Source: Azoarcus olearius (lineage in GTDB: Bacteria > Pseudomonadota > Gammaproteobacteria > Burkholderiales > Rhodocyclaceae). From it: a stretch of DNA of 64,000 bases. Below, piece by piece: positions 55,159 through 64,000 of the stretch (the stretch's first letter is position 1; every line of letters begins with the position of its first letter). The DNA is taken from the NCBI RefSeq assembly GCF_001682385.1, contig NZ_CP016210.1:3224001-3288000 (forward strand), given 5' to 3'. A program made the translations under genes and the position numbers. The notes under the pieces were generated by a model that saw only the letters and a program-made list of their open reading frames with translations, was not told the DNA's origin and searched no databases.

Positions 55159-57927
55159 TCAGCGCTCCTGCTTCTTCAGCAGCGCGATCGACAGCCCGAT
55201 GATCACGGGCGCGGCGACGGCCATCGCGAGAAACGCGTCCTGCAGATCGCCCAGCCCCAGCGCCTTGGTGAACACCCCGCGGCTGATGGTGAGCAGATGT
55301 GTGGCGGGGTAGATCTCGCCGATCGCCCGTCCCACGCCCTCCAGCGAGGACACCGGGTTGAGCAGGCCGGCGAACTGCACCGCGGGCAGGATGGTGCCGA
55401 TGATGGCGACGAAGATCGCCGCGATCTGGCTGCGGGTGAAGGTCGAGGCGAACAGCCCGAAGCCGGTGGAAAACAGCACGAACACCAGCGCCGCCAGGGC
55501 CAGCGTGGCGAAGTCGCCCTTCACCGGCACGCCGAACAGCGTCACGGCCAGCAGCGTCATCAGCAGGAAGTTGAGCATGCCGAGCGCCACGTAGGGCAGT
55601 TGCTTGCCGATCAGGAATTCGGCGCGCGTGACCGGCGTGACGTACAGGTTGAGGATGGAACCCAGCTCCTTCTCGCGCACCACCGCCAGCGCGGTCAGCA
55701 TGGCGGGGATCATCAGCAGCAACAGCGGAATCACCGCCGGCACGATGGCCGGCAGGCTGCGCACGTCCGGGTTGTAGCGGTAGCGGGTCTCGATCGTCGC
55801 GGCGGCGATGCCGAGCGTGCTGCCGAAGCGCGTCCGCGCCATCTCCAGCAGCCACGCCTGGTGCATGCCGGCCACGTAGCCCTTGGCCGTCTCGGCGCGC
55901 TGGGGCATGGCGCCATCGATCCACGCGGCGATCTGCACCGTCTTGCCACGCAGCAGGTCGCGGCCGAAGCCCGGGGGAATTTCGATTGCGACCGACAGCT
56001 CGCCGCTGCGCATGCGCCGATCGAGTTCCGCATGGTCGGCAATCGGCGGGCGTTCGGTGAAATAGCGCGACCCGGCGAGATTCAGCGTGTAGTTCTGGCT
56101 GATGCCGGACTGGTCGCGGTCGAGCACCGCGAAGTTGAGGTTTTCGACATCGAGCGTGATGCCGTAGCCCATGATCAGCAGCAGGAGCAGGCTGCCGAGC
56201 AGCGCCAGCGTGCCGCGCACCGGATCGCGCGTCAGCTCCAGCGCCTCCCGCCGCGAGTAGCTGAGCGCCCGCGCGGGACTGAAGGCGCGCCGGGGCGCGG
56301 CGAGCGTTGGAGCAGCCGGCGCGGCATCGGCCGGCGCGGCCGCCGCTTCGTTGCCTGCCGCCTGCCCGGCCTGCGCGCCTGCGTCTTCCAGCCATGCGAT
56401 GAACGCCGCCTCCAGCGTCGCCGCGCCGCGCGCCTTCACCAGCGCCGCGGGTGCGTCGCTGACCAGCACGCGGCCGGCATGCATCAGCGAGATGCGGTCG
56501 CAGCGCTCGGCCTCGTTCATGAAGTGGGTAGAGATGAAGATCGTGACCTTGTCCTCGCGCGCGAGGCCGATCATCAGGCGCCAGAAGCTGTCGCGGGCGA
56601 CCGGATCGACGCCGGAAGTCGGCTCGTCGAGGATGAGCAGGTCCGGCTTGTGCACCATCGCCACCGCCAGCGACAGGCGTTGGCGCAGACCCAGCGGCAG
56701 TTGCTCGGGCAGGCTGTCGAGCACCGCGCCGAGGTCGAAGCGCGCGCTCATCTCGGCCACCCGCGCGGCGATCGCCGCCTCCGGCACGTCGAAGAGGCGC
56801 GCGTGCAGCACCAGGTTCTGGGCGACGGTAAGTTCGGAATAGAGCGAGAACGACTGCGACATGTAGCCCACCCGGCGGCGGGTGTCGATATCCGCTGCAT
56901 CGACCTTGCGCCCGAACAGCCAGGCCTCGCCCTCGCTCGCCGGCAGCAGGCCGGTCAGCATCTTCATCGTGGTCGATTTGCCGCAGCCGTTGGAGCCGAG
57001 AAAACCGAAAATCTCGCCGCGGCGGATGCGGAAGCTGACGTGGTCGACCGCGGTGAAGTCGCCGAAACGCATCGTCAGCCCGCGCGCTTCGATCGCGATC
57101 TCGTCGCGCTCGCCTTCGGCCAGCGGCGGCACCACCACCGCGCGGTGCCCCCGCCGGGCCGACTCCGGCAGCAGCGCGATGAAGGCCGCCTCCAGCGTCG
57201 CCGTGCCGGTGCGTTCATGCAGTTCGCGCGGTGAGCCCGTGGCAAGCACACGCCCCGCATTCATCGCGACCAGCCAGTCGAAACGCTCCGCCTCGTCCAT
57301 GTAGGCGGTGGCGACGATGACGCTCATGCCCGGACGGCCGCGACGGATGCGCGCGATCAGCGTCCAGAACTGGCTGCGCGCCAGCGGATCGACCCCGGTG
57401 GTGGGCTCGTCGAGAATCAGCAGCGCCGGATCGTGGATCAGCGCGCAGCACAGCCCGAGCTTCTGCTTCATGCCGCCCGAGAGCTTGCCGGCCGGGCGGT
57501 CGAGGAAGGGATCGAGGCCGGTCGCGCGCGTCAGGTCGTCAATGCGCCGGCGACGCTCGCCGGCGTCGTGGCCGAAGAGGCGGCCGAAGAACTGCAGGTT
57601 CTCCTCCACCGACAGCGTCGGGTAGAGGTTCTTGCCCAGGCCCTGCGGCATGTAGGCGATATGCGGGCAGACCCGGGCGCGGTGACCGGCGTCGGCCATG
57701 CTGCCGCCCAGCACCTCCACCGCACCCGCCTGCAGGGCCCGCGCGCCCGCCACCAAAGACATCAGGCTGGACTTGCCGACGCCGTCCGGGCCGATCAGGC
57801 CCACCATGCAACCCGCGGGAATCTCGAGGTCGATGCCGTCCAGCGCCAACGTGCTGCCATAGCGCAGGCCGACCCCGGCCAGGCGCACCACCGGCGCGCC
57901 GCGGTCGGAGCCGGCAGTCGTGCTCAT
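55159..57927 (-). CDS. RbbA-like fused double ABC ATPase/permease
   Basis: A 922-residue fusion. The first ABC ATPase (residues 10-230) has Walker [11 protein letters not shown], signature [11 protein letters not shown] and Walker [14 protein letters not shown]. The second (about 265-500) has [12 protein letters not shown], a signature-like [12 protein letters not shown] and [13 protein letters not shown]. An alanine/proline linker leads to an ABC-2 permease domain (residues 560-920). The layout equals E. coli YhiH/RbbA. The second signature lacks the canonical SGG. It overlaps the adaptor gene by 4 bases. Substrate unknown; drug or lipid export is a guess. Confidence 0.9.
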   Translation of the reverse strand: MSTTAGSDRGAPVVRLAGVGLRYGSTLALDGIDLEIPAGCMVGLIGPDGVGKSSLMSLVAGARALQAGAVEVLGGSMADAGHRARVCPHIAYMPQGLGKNLYPTLSVEENLQFFGRLFGHDAGERRRRIDDLTRATGLDPFLDRPAGKLSGGMKQKLGLCCALIHDPALLILDEPTTGVDPLARSQFWTLIARIRRGRPGMSVIVATAYMDEAERFDWLVAMNAGRVLATGSPRELHERTGTATLEAAFIALLPESARRGHRAVVVPPLAEGERDEIAIEARGLTMRFGDFTAVDHVSFRIRRGEIFGFLGSNGCGKSTTMKMLTGLLPASEGEAWLFGRKVDAADIDTRRRVGYMSQSFSLYSELTVAQNLVLHARLFDVPEAAIAARVAEMSARFDLGAVLDSLPEQLPLGLRQRLSLAVAMVHKPDLLILDEPTSGVDPVARDSFWRLMIGLAREDKVTIFISTHFMNEAERCDRISLMHAGRVLVSDAPAALVKARGAATLEAAFIAWLEDAGAQAGQAAGNEAAAAPADAAPAAPTLAAPRRAFSPARALSYSRREALELTRDPVRGTLALLGSLLLLLIMGYGITLDVENLNFAVLDRDQSGISQNYTLNLAGSRYFTERPPIADHAELDRRMRSGELSVAIEIPPGFGRDLLRGKTVQIAAWIDGAMPQRAETAKGYVAGMHQAWLLEMARTRFGSTLGIAAATIETRYRYNPDVRSLPAIVPAVIPLLLLMIPAMLTALAVVREKELGSILNLYVTPVTRAEFLIGKQLPYVALGMLNFLLMTLLAVTLFGVPVKGDFATLALAALVFVLFSTGFGLFASTFTRSQIAAIFVAIIGTILPAVQFAGLLNPVSSLEGVGRAIGEIYPATHLLTISRGVFTKALGLGDLQDAFLAMAVAAPVIIGLSIALLKKQER

Positions 57928-58997
57928 TCCGGAACCCGTATCGCCAGTTCAGCGGGCCAGCTGGCGGCGGGGTCGAGCTTGACCCATGCGACCCCGGGCA
58001 GCCCGGTCTTCACCTGCGTCAGGTGCTTGCGCAGCAGTTCGGGCGGAATCTGCGCCTTGACGCGGAACATCAGCTTCTGCCGCTCGCTCGCGGTTTCGAC
58101 TGTCTTCGGCGTGAACTGCGCCGTGCTGGCGACGAAGGAGATGCTGGCGGGGATCACCAGGGCGGGGGCGGCGTCCAGCACGATGCGCGCCTCACCGCCG
58201 AGCGCCACCCGGCCGGCAACGGTCTCGGGCAGGAAGAAGGTCATGTAGACGTCGGCCAGATCGACCAGGTTGAGCACCTTGCCGCCCGCGCCCAACACCT
58301 CGCCCGGCTGCGCGACGCGAAACTGCACGCGGCCGTCGCGCGGCGCCTTCAGCTGGCTGTCCGCGATGTCGGTGTCGATGCGGGCCACGGTGGCTGCGGC
58401 GGCATCCACGGTGGATCGCGCGCCGACCAGTTGCGCCCGCGCGGCGGCGATCGCGGCGCGCGCGGCGGTGACCTGCGCCCGCGCCGCCCCCAGCGCGGCC
58501 TCGGTGCTGCGCAAACGGGCGCGGTCGTCATCCAGCTCCTGGATGGATGCGGCGCCTTCACCGGACAAGGTCTGCGAACGCGCCAGCCGGCGTGCGGCGG
58601 CATCGACCTCGCTTTCACGCTGCCGGACCACGGCTTCGGCAGCCGCGAGGTCGCTTTCGCGCACCGCCACCTGGGCTTCGGCACTGCCGACCGCGTTGAT
58701 CGCCTGCTGATGGCGCGCCGCCGCTTCGTCGCGCTGCGCATTGAGGCCATCGACCTGCATCTGCGCCAGCACGTCGCCCGCCTTGACGAAATCGCCCTCG
58801 CGCGCACGGATGTCCACGATGCGACCGGCAAGTTTCGTGGCAACGTCGATCTCGGTCGCTTCGATGCGGCCGTTGCCGCTGGCGAAGCCCTCGCCCGGCC
58901 CCTCCTGCCGCATCGAATACCAGGTCACCACGCCGACCACCGCCACCGCCGCCAGCGCTGCCGGGACAATCCACGTCTTCCTGAATGCAGATTTCAT
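57924..58997 (-). CDS. HlyD family periplasmic adaptor (YhiI-like)
   Basis: A 357-residue membrane-fusion protein. One N-terminal helix ([20 protein letters not shown]) is followed by the lipoyl half motifs [18 protein letters not shown] and [15 protein letters not shown], a long coiled-coil hairpin (residues 95-200) and a C-terminal barrel. It would bridge the inner-membrane ABC unit to the outer-membrane factor. The ATG at 58997 has AAGGAG 11 bases upstream; a GTG at 59006 is closer to the site but spaced only 2 bases. It lies 15 bases after the outer-membrane gene. Confidence 0.92.
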   Translation of the reverse strand: MKSAFRKTWIVPAALAAVAVVGVVTWYSMRQEGPGEGFASGNGRIEATEIDVATKLAGRIVDIRAREGDFVKAGDVLAQMQVDGLNAQRDEAAARHQQAINAVGSAEAQVAVRESDLAAAEAVVRQRESEVDAAARRLARSQTLSGEGAASIQELDDDRARLRSTEAALGAARAQVTAARAAIAAARAQLVGARSTVDAAAATVARIDTDIADSQLKAPRDGRVQFRVAQPGEVLGAGGKVLNLVDLADVYMTFFLPETVAGRVALGGEARIVLDAAPALVIPASISFVASTAQFTPKTVETASERQKLMFRVKAQIPPELLRKHLTQVKTGLPGVAWVKLDPAASWPAELAIRVPE

Positions 58998-59012
58998 GAT
59001 CCGCACAGCTCC

Positions 59013-60467
59013 TTATCTGGGCGTCCGTTCCGACTCCTGGGCGCCGCCGCCCAGTGCTGCATACAACGCGACCCGGCTGGACAGCAGCGCGCGACGCGTC
59101 TGCACCACCTGCTGCTCCGCGGCAAGCAGGTCGCGCTGGGCGTCGAGCACTTCGAGATAACGCGCCGCGCCGTTGTCGTAGCGCAACTTGGCGAGGCGCG
59201 CGCGTTCGACCTGGGTGGCGAGCGCAGCACGCTGGATGCCGAGCTGCGCCTCCAGCCAGTGCCGCGCGGCAAGCGCGTCGGCCACCTCGCGGAAGGCCTG
59301 CTGCACCGTCTTCTCGTAACTGGCGACGGCAAGATCGCGCCGCACCTCGGCGAGATCGAGCCCGGCGCGGTTGCGGCCGGCATCGAAGATCGGCAGCGAG
59401 ATCGTCGGCGCGAAGCGCCATGCGCCGCTGCCGGGTTCGAACAGCCCGTCGAGCGCGGCGCTCGCGCTGCCGGCCGACGCGGTCAACGCGATGCGGGGGA
59501 AAAACGCAGCCCGCGCCGCGCCGATACTGGCGTGGGCCGCCTTCAGGCGGTGCTCGGCGGCGACGATGTCCGGGCGTCCCGTCAGCAGTTCGGACGGCAG
59601 CCCCGCATCGAGTTCGTGGAGGATGAGGTCGTCGTCGAGGCGGGTTGCCGCGGCGGGCAGGTCGAGCGGCGCCCCCACCAGCACCGCCAGCGCATGTGCC
59701 TGCAGCGCGCGCGCCTGTTCGAGCTGCGCGCCCAGCGCCTGGGCCTGCGTCAACAGCGTTTCGACCTGGGCGAGATCCAGTCGAGAGGTCGCCCCGACCT
59801 CCACGCGGCGGCTGAAGATGCGGAACGATTCCTGGCGGGTGTCGATGGTGCGCTGCGCCAGCACGATGCGCTCGTCCAGTTCGCGCAGCGTGAGGTAGGC
59901 ATCGGCAACCTGGGCCACCACGCTGACGGTGACGGCGCGACGCGCCGCCTCGGTGGCAAGGAACTCCTCCAGCGCCGCGCCTTCGAGACTGCGCACCCGC
60001 CCCCACAGGTCGAGTTCCCAACTCGCCAGGCTGATGCCCATCTGGTACTGGCCGCTGGTCACCGCCTCGCCGGTGATGCTGAGGTCGGCTGGCGTGCGCC
60101 CGCGCACGCCTTCGAAACCGAGCCCCACGGTGGGAAAGCGGTCGGCACGCCGGATGCCGAAGGCGGCACGCGCCTCCTCGACCCGCAGCACCGCGGCGCG
60201 CAGATCACGGCTGTTATCCAGCGCCTGGCCGATCAGGCGGCGTAGCGCAGGGTCGGCGAAGTAGTCCTGCCAGCCGGTGTCGGCCGCACGCTGCGCGGCC
60301 GGCGCCACCGGGGCGTCGGCCGGATAGCGGCTTTCCACCGGCAGGGCCGGAAGCTCATAGGGCGGCGCAAGCGAGCAGGCAGCAACGCCTGTCAGCGCGA
60401 GACCGAAGACCACCGGACGCAACCAGGGCCGCAACCTGCTCCACCGCGGGTATCCGCATACGCTCAT
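59013..60467 (-). CDS. NodT/OprM-type outer-membrane efflux lipoprotein
   Basis: A 484-residue TolC-family protein. A lipobox-bearing signal (LALTGVAAC) would anchor the mature N-terminal Cys. Two repeated OEP domains follow (residues 75-265 and 285-470) with motifs YQMGISLASWELDLWGRVRSLEGAA and TGRPDIVAAEHRLKAAHASIGAARAAFFP. It is the first gene of the export operon; the promoter with an internal palindrome lies 36 bases upstream. Together with the adaptor and ATPase it completes a tripartite efflux pump. Confidence 0.93.
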   Translation of the reverse strand: MSVCGYPRWSRLRPWLRPVVFGLALTGVAACSLAPPYELPALPVESRYPADAPVAPAAQRAADTGWQDYFADPALRRLIGQALDNSRDLRAAVLRVEEARAAFGIRRADRFPTVGLGFEGVRGRTPADLSITGEAVTSGQYQMGISLASWELDLWGRVRSLEGAALEEFLATEAARRAVTVSVVAQVADAYLTLRELDERIVLAQRTIDTRQESFRIFSRRVEVGATSRLDLAQVETLLTQAQALGAQLEQARALQAHALAVLVGAPLDLPAAATRLDDDLILHELDAGLPSELLTGRPDIVAAEHRLKAAHASIGAARAAFFPRIALTASAGSASAALDGLFEPGSGAWRFAPTISLPIFDAGRNRAGLDLAEVRRDLAVASYEKTVQQAFREVADALAARHWLEAQLGIQRAALATQVERARLAKLRYDNGAARYLEVLDAQRDLLAAEQQVVQTRRALLSSRVALYAALGGGAQESERTPR

Positions 60468-60502
60468 GGGACGCTACCACTTGCGATCGACAGTACGCCT
60501 GA

Positions 60503-60531
60503 ATTATCCAACACCTGTTGGGAAACGACAA
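60503..60531 (-). promoter_or_regulatory. Promoter with palindromic operator, export operon
   Basis: On the minus strand, -35 TTGTCG (60531-60526), 17 bases, -10 GATAAT (60508-60503). The spacer carries the perfect palindrome CCAACACCTGTTGG (60508-60521), with 6-base arms around two bases. A repressor bound there would block polymerase. The operon encodes a TetR protein at its end, its obvious candidate binder. Confidence 0.7.
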
Positions 60532-60770
60532 TTTGCCCCCTGCCCGATCGGAGCAGTGCCCAAACGCGCTAGCAGCCCGACGTGCCCTGAAGACGGCGCA
60601 AGGAGCCGCCGCAGCGCCCCCACGACGCGACCGCCGGCCGGTCGGCATTAACCCATAGGAAAGCCTCGCCACGGCCGCGGCGCCCCCCCCGGGGCCTTGA
60701 CAAGGAGAGCGGCTGACGTTGCCGCCTGAGTGGTAGGCAAGACCTCGCCCCGCCATATCTTCTCTTTCGC
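60532..60770. other. GC-rich intergenic leader, function unknown
   Basis: 239 bases between the export promoter and the CRP-like site. They contain a stem CGACCG/CGGTCG (60628-60644), a run of eight C followed by GGGG near 60690, CCTTGACAAGG, and a GCGGC/GCCGC hairpin further on. The 3' end turns AT-rich. I compared it by eye with c-di-GMP-I, fluoride and TPP riboswitch motifs and found no match. No gene was seen. Confidence 0.4.
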
Positions 60771-60784
60771 GTGACATATTTCAC
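60771..60784. promoter_or_regulatory. CRP/Vfr-like site upstream of the pilin operon
   Basis: GTGA-CATATT-TCAC: the core of the CRP consensus with exact 4-base arms and the correct six-base spacer, though the flanking bases differ (CGTGA, TCACT). It lies 10 bases before a predicted -35 box, in the activator position. Confidence 0.5.
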
Positions 60785-60793
60785 TGTTATGTC

Positions 60794-60822
60794 TTTCCAT
60801 ATAGCTGGTATGCAAAGATAAT
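60794..60822 (+). promoter_or_regulatory. Predicted promoter of the minor pilin operon
   Basis: -35 TTTCCA (60794-60799), 17 bases, -10 GATAAT (60817-60822), 32 bases before the fimT start, in the only AT-rich stretch of the area. The weak -35 would suit an activator-dependent promoter. Confidence 0.5.
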
Positions 60823-60853
60823 TTCCCGTCATTATTCGAGGCGATTCCTCCCA

Positions 60854-61354
60854 ATGCGCCCAAAGTCTTATCACTCAGGTATTGCGGCGAGAACCGGGGG
60901 CCGCGGGTTCACGCTGGTCGAGATGATCGTCGTGCTCGCACTGATCGGCATCCTGGCGGGCATCGCGGTGCCGGCCTTCGATTCCATCATTGCCCGCACC
61001 CGGCTCTCCACCGCGGCCAACGACGTCCTGCTCGGCCTCAACGTCGCCCGCAGCGAGGCGGTGCGCCGCAATGCCACGGTGTACTTCTGCCTCGCCGATG
61101 CCGGCGGACGCTGGAGCGTCCATCAGGTCGCCGGAGACGAGATCCGCGAAGGCGCGCTCCCGCCCTCCATTACGGCCGACACCAACAATCTCGATACCGG
61201 ACTGCTCGCGGACTTCGCCTGCGTGCGGTATCGCCCCGACGGCCTCGCATACGGCGCCGGCAGCGTGCTGATGACCAACGGCGAAATCACCCTCACCCTC
61301 GGCACCAGCAGCCGGGTGGTCAATGTCCGGACCGGAGGCACTTATGTCGGCTAG
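60854..61354 (+). CDS. fimT: GspH/FimT-type pseudopilin
   Basis: A 166-residue type IV pilin-like protein. The prepilin cleavage motif RG/FTLVEMIVVLALIGILAG lies at residues 16-35, with the invariant Glu at position 5 of the mature protein. A GspH-like beta domain follows. FimT proteins initiate pilus assembly and in some species bind DNA. It is the first gene of the pilus cluster and overlaps pilV by 11 bases. The long leader of 16 residues is typical of minor pilins. FimU cannot be excluded. Confidence 0.9.
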   Translation: MRPKSYHSGIAARTGGRGFTLVEMIVVLALIGILAGIAVPAFDSIIARTRLSTAANDVLLGLNVARSEAVRRNATVYFCLADAGGRWSVHQVAGDEIREGALPPSITADTNNLDTGLLADFACVRYRPDGLAYGAGSVLMTNGEITLTLGTSSRVVNVRTGGTYVG

Positions 61355-61811
61355 GGTTTCGCGTCTTCCCCGCCGTGTGCGCGACCGCGAAGGCGGTTTC
61401 AGCCTGCTCGAGGTGCTGATCGGCATCGTCGTGTTCTCGATCGGGCTGCTCGGCATGGCCTCGCTGCAGATGAACGCGCTGAAGAACAACCAGAGCAGTG
61501 CCTACCGCATGCAGGCGGTCGTGCTCAGCTACTTCATGTTCGACGCCATGCGCGCCAACCGTGCCGACGTCGAAAACGGCAACTACAACCTTGCCAAGAC
61601 CTGCAACATCCCGGCGCCCGGCTCCACGCTCGTCTCCAACGACCAGCGTTACTGGCTCGGACGCCTCAAGGAGTCGCTCGGCGACGCGGACACCACCTGC
61701 GGCGAAATCGACTGCGACGGCATGAACTGCACGGTACGCGTCTATTGGGACGACAGCCGCGCCGCCGGCGGCAGTGACGCGCAGGTATTCGAAACCTCCA
61801 GCCGGCTGTGA
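61344..61811 (+). CDS. pilV: Minor pilin PilV
   Basis: A 155-residue prepilin. The motif GG/FSLLEVLIGIVVFSIGLLGMASLQ begins near residue 20, and the C-terminal domain contains paired cysteines (KTCNIP, TTCGEIDCDGMNC). GGAGG precedes the ATG at 61344, which lies inside fimT. An alternative upstream start at 61323 lacks a site. It belongs to the fimT-pilV-pilW-pilX-pilY1 priming complex. Confidence 0.9.
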   Translation: MSARVSRLPRRVRDREGGFSLLEVLIGIVVFSIGLLGMASLQMNALKNNQSSAYRMQAVVLSYFMFDAMRANRADVENGNYNLAKTCNIPAPGSTLVSNDQRYWLGRLKESLGDADTTCGEIDCDGMNCTVRVYWDDSRAAGGSDAQVFETSSRL

Positions 61812-61816
61812 CTGCG

Positions 61817-62830
61817 ATGACAAACAAGCGCGTCAATTCCCAGGCGGGTCTGACCCTGATCGAGCTGATGATCGCAATGGCGCTCGGCTTGCTGCTGCTG
61901 CTCGCCGTCACCACCATCTTCCTGTCGCAGCGCCAGGCCTACCGGGTCAATGAAGGGCTGGCCCACATGCAGGACAGCACCCGGGTAGCCTTCGAACTGA
62001 TGGCCCGCGAAATTCGCGAGGCCGGGGGCAATGCCTGCGGCACGCGGCTCGTCGCCAACGTCCTCAACGATGCCGACGGCTCGGTCTGGCACGACTGGGA
62101 GCGTGGCGGCGTCGAGGGCTTCGACGGCGAGACCGTGCTGCCCGGCCTGACCACCGGCACCGGCACCGAAGAGCGCGTGAGCGGCACCGACGCGCTGATC
62201 CTGCGCAGCGCCTCGCTCCACGAAGGCGTGATCATCACCGACCACCACACCACCTCCGCGCAGTTCAAGGTCAACACCACGGCGCACGGCTTCATTCCGG
62301 GCGACATCGTGATGGTGTGCGACTACCGCCAGGCGGCCATCCTGCAGATCACCAATGCCAACGCAAGCAGCCGCACCATCGTCCACAACACGGGCGCTGG
62401 CACGCCGGGCAACTGCAGCAAGGGCCTCGGCTTCCCCACCGACTGCGGATCGGTGATCGGCAACGAATACAGCTTCGAAGGCAACGGGTTCATGAACCGC
62501 CTCACGGTGACGGCCTGGTACGTCGGCAACAACGCGCGCGGCGGGCGTTCGCTGTACCGCATCGTCAACGGCGGCGCGCCGCAGGAAATCGCCGAGGGCG
62601 TGGCCGACCTGCAACTGAGCTACCTCACCCGCACCGGCAGCGTCCCTGCGGACGACTATGTCGATGCGGATGCGATCGACGGCTGGGAGAACGACGCCTC
62701 CGCACAGGTCATCGGTGTGCGCGTCGTCCTCCAGGTTGAATCGCGCGAGCGGGTCGGCGTCGATGCGGAGCGGCTGAACCGTCCGCTGGTACACGCCGTC
62801 AGCCTGCGCCACCGGGAAATCGTGCAATGA
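61817..62830 (+). CDS. pilW: Minor pilin assembly protein PilW
   Basis: A 337-residue protein. The prepilin motif AG/LTLIELMIAMALGLLLLLAV begins near residue 11, followed by a large PilW_C-like domain. The GTG at 61808 overlaps the pilV stop; the ATG at 61817 was chosen as the more regular start, but the two cannot be separated by eye. Cysteines at ACGTRL, MVCDYR, GNCSKG and TDCGS suggest disulfides. It overlaps pilX by 4 bases. Confidence 0.9.
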   Translation: MTNKRVNSQAGLTLIELMIAMALGLLLLLAVTTIFLSQRQAYRVNEGLAHMQDSTRVAFELMAREIREAGGNACGTRLVANVLNDADGSVWHDWERGGVEGFDGETVLPGLTTGTGTEERVSGTDALILRSASLHEGVIITDHHTTSAQFKVNTTAHGFIPGDIVMVCDYRQAAILQITNANASSRTIVHNTGAGTPGNCSKGLGFPTDCGSVIGNEYSFEGNGFMNRLTVTAWYVGNNARGGRSLYRIVNGGAPQEIAEGVADLQLSYLTRTGSVPADDYVDADAIDGWENDASAQVIGVRVVLQVESRERVGVDAERLNRPLVHAVSLRHREIVQ

Positions 62831-63396
62831 AAACGCCCTCTGCCTTCGCGCCCCAACGCGGCGCCGCGCTGATCGTCGCGCTGTTGCTTCTGGTGGTCAT
62901 GACGCTGCTGGGGCTGTCCGGGGTGCGCATGGTCATGCTCGAAGAGCGCATGACCGCCAACGCCCACGACCGCGGCCTGGCGTTCCAGGCGGCAGAAGCG
63001 GCGCTGCGCGTGGGCGAAGCGGTGGCCCAATCGCAGGCGGCCGCGATTCCCCCGAACCTGCTCTTTCCCGATGGCGGCGAATGGTCGGACAGTGACGACA
63101 ACTGCGCGGCGTCCCCCTGCGCCAATGGCCTTTGCGCCCAGCCGGACAAGGACTGCCCCGCACGCTGGCTGGACGACGGCTTCGACGGCTGGGTGGATGC
63201 CGGCGAACTCGACCTCGGCCCGCTCGGAACCAGCCCGCAGTATTTCGTCGAGTTCCTCGGCGGCAACTTCCCCTGCGACATCGACGACCCGACCGCTGGG
63301 GCAACGGATTGCAACCGCTACCGGGTCACGGCACGCAGCCATGGCGACGACGACCGCGCCATCGTGATCCTGCAATCGATCTACGCCACAGAATGA
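62827..63396 (+). CDS. pilX: Minor pilin PilX
   Basis: A 189-residue protein with the PilX N-terminus QRGAALIVALLLLVVMTLLGLSG, which lacks the Phe-Thr-Leu of other prepilins but keeps the Glu (LEERMTANAHDRGLAFQAAEAAL). The C-terminal part has cysteine-rich loops (NCAASPCANGLCAQ, KDCPARW). PilX helps start pilus assembly with PilV, PilW and PilY1. It ends 7 bases before pilY1. Confidence 0.9.
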   Translation: MKTPSAFAPQRGAALIVALLLLVVMTLLGLSGVRMVMLEERMTANAHDRGLAFQAAEAALRVGEAVAQSQAAAIPPNLLFPDGGEWSDSDDNCAASPCANGLCAQPDKDCPARWLDDGFDGWVDAGELDLGPLGTSPQYFVEFLGGNFPCDIDDPTAGATDCNRYRVTARSHGDDDRAIVILQSIYATE

Positions 63397-63403
63397 GGCG
63401 CGC

Positions 63404-64000
63404 ATGAACTTCCCCCGCCCCCTCGCCGCGCTCGCCCTGACGCTCGCCGCGGCCACGCTGCCCGCCAGCGCCGGCATCGCGCTGCCCGAAGCGCCGCTGA
63501 TCACCAGCCAGGCCGCAACGCCGCTCAGCATGCTGGTCGTGGGGCGTGACCACACGCTCTACTACGAGGCCTACAACGACGCCAGCGACATCGACGGCGA
63601 CGGCACGCTCGATACCCGCTTCAAGCCGGCGATCACCTACTACGGCCTGTTCGACTCCCAGGTGTGCTACAGCTACAGCGGCAACGGCGCGAGCGCGGTC
63701 TTCGAACCCCAGGCCGCGGCGGACAGCCTGGGCCGCTGCAAGCACAAGCGCTGGTCGGGCAACTGGCTGAACTATGTCACCACCAGCCGCATCGACGCGC
63801 TGCGCAAGGTGTTCTACGGCGGCTATCGCGAGGTCGACACCGCCACCGAAACCATCCTGCGCCGCGCCTACATCCCGCAGGACGCGCACTCCTGGGCCAA
63901 GGAGTACACCAGCGAAGCCGTGGATGGCTACAAGATCAGCGACTACACGCCGCTCGACGAACCCACTGCCTCGCGCCGGCACTTCTTCGGCAACCTCACC
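63404..64000 (+). CDS. pilY1: PilY1/PilC-type pilus tip protein, N-terminal part
   Basis: An open frame from the ATG at 63404 to the end of the window (199 codons). A signal peptide (LAALALTLAAATLPASAG) is followed by ITSQAATPLSMLVVGRDHTLYYEAYND, then a Dx(D)GDGxLD calcium-site-like segment (SDIDGDGTLDTRFKP) and the WSGNWLNYVTTSRIDALRKV motif, all typical of the PilY1 N-terminus in betaproteobacteria. PilY1 sits at the pilus tip and governs extension and adhesion. The rest, including the beta-propeller, lies beyond the window. A GAGGCGCGC site precedes the ATG. Confidence 0.88.
   Translation, partial: MNFPRPLAALALTLAAATLPASAGIALPEAPLITSQAATPLSMLVVGRDHTLYYEAYNDASDIDGDGTLDTRFKPAITYYGLFDSQVCYSYSGNGASAVFEPQAAADSLGRCKHKRWSGNWLNYVTTSRIDALRKVFYGGYREVDTATETILRRAYIPQDAHSWAKEYTSEAVDGYKISDYTPLDEPTASRRHFFGNLT

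Noticed and set aside
60600-60770. c-di-GMP riboswitch upstream of the pilus operon
   Set aside because: The position is attractive, but neither strand shows the GEMM core motifs or tetraloop receptor pattern.
63326-63982. Minus-strand open frame at the window end
   Set aside because: It is a shadow of pilX and pilY1. The plus-strand frame has a signal peptide and PilY1 motifs.

Overview
The window reads as a chromosomal segment of a high-GC betaproteobacterium, most likely of the Rhodocyclales (Azoarcus, Thauera or Aromatoleum type). That placement is inferred from the strong GC bias, the gene orders dusB-fis-purH-purD-hemF, rpsP-rimM-trmD-rplS and lptD-surA-pdxA-rsmA, the many -10 boxes of the form TANAAT followed by a CG-rich start region, and the type IV pilus minor pilin cluster. 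No rRNA, tRNA, CRISPR array, insertion sequence or prophage was seen. Coding density is very high, and most genes sit in short operons with 4-base ATGA or GTGA overlaps.

Layout: 1-0.93 kb holds the end of a DoxX gene with an ECF sigma factor and a zinc-finger anti-sigma factor. 1.08-7 kb holds an esterase, then a minus-strand MoxR/DUF58/VWA operon preceded by a membrane-anchored trypsin-like protease, with a second paralogous VWA gene pointing the other way. 7-8.5 kb holds a YdhR-like monooxygenase and a PAS-GGDEF protein. 8.5-12.2 kb holds a LysR regulator divergent from a dioxygenase, cytochrome b561 and two YceI genes. 12.3-15 kb holds a DUF3422 membrane protein, a repeat-filled spacer and purC. 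15-16.1 kb is a RES/Xre toxin-antitoxin pair. 16.3-19.7 kb holds a DUF2189 membrane protein, oligopeptidase A and a DUF4124-glutaredoxin protein. 19.7-23.1 kb is a single large ammonium-transporter/PAS/GGDEF/EAL fusion, the most unusual gene here.

23.5-25.9 kb holds exonuclease III, a hydrolase, and a Crp/Fnr regulator with a perfect palindrome before a DUF2892 gene. 26-37.5 kb is an envelope and housekeeping block: rsmA, pdxA, surA and lptD on the minus strand, and amgK, murU, pepP, ubiH, dusB and fis on the plus strand. 37.5-45.3 kb holds purH, purD, hemF, a SulP transporter and the rpsP-rimM-trmD-rplS operon. 45.4-53.3 kb holds lptG and lptF divergent from pepA, holC, an unknown gene and valS.

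53.3-60.5 kb is a five-gene minus-strand export operon: outer-membrane factor, HlyD adaptor, RbbA-like double-ATPase/permease fusion, second permease, TetR regulator. A palindrome lies inside its promoter. 60.8-64 kb starts a minor pilin operon (fimT-pilV-pilW-pilX-pilY1) that runs off the window, with a CRP-like site upstream. Two systems connect to c-di-GMP (the PAS-GGDEF protein and the Amt fusion). Several envelope modules (LptD/F/G, SurA, AmgK-MurU, export operon, pili) lie close together, but apart from the operons nothing in the sequence shows that they are co-regulated.
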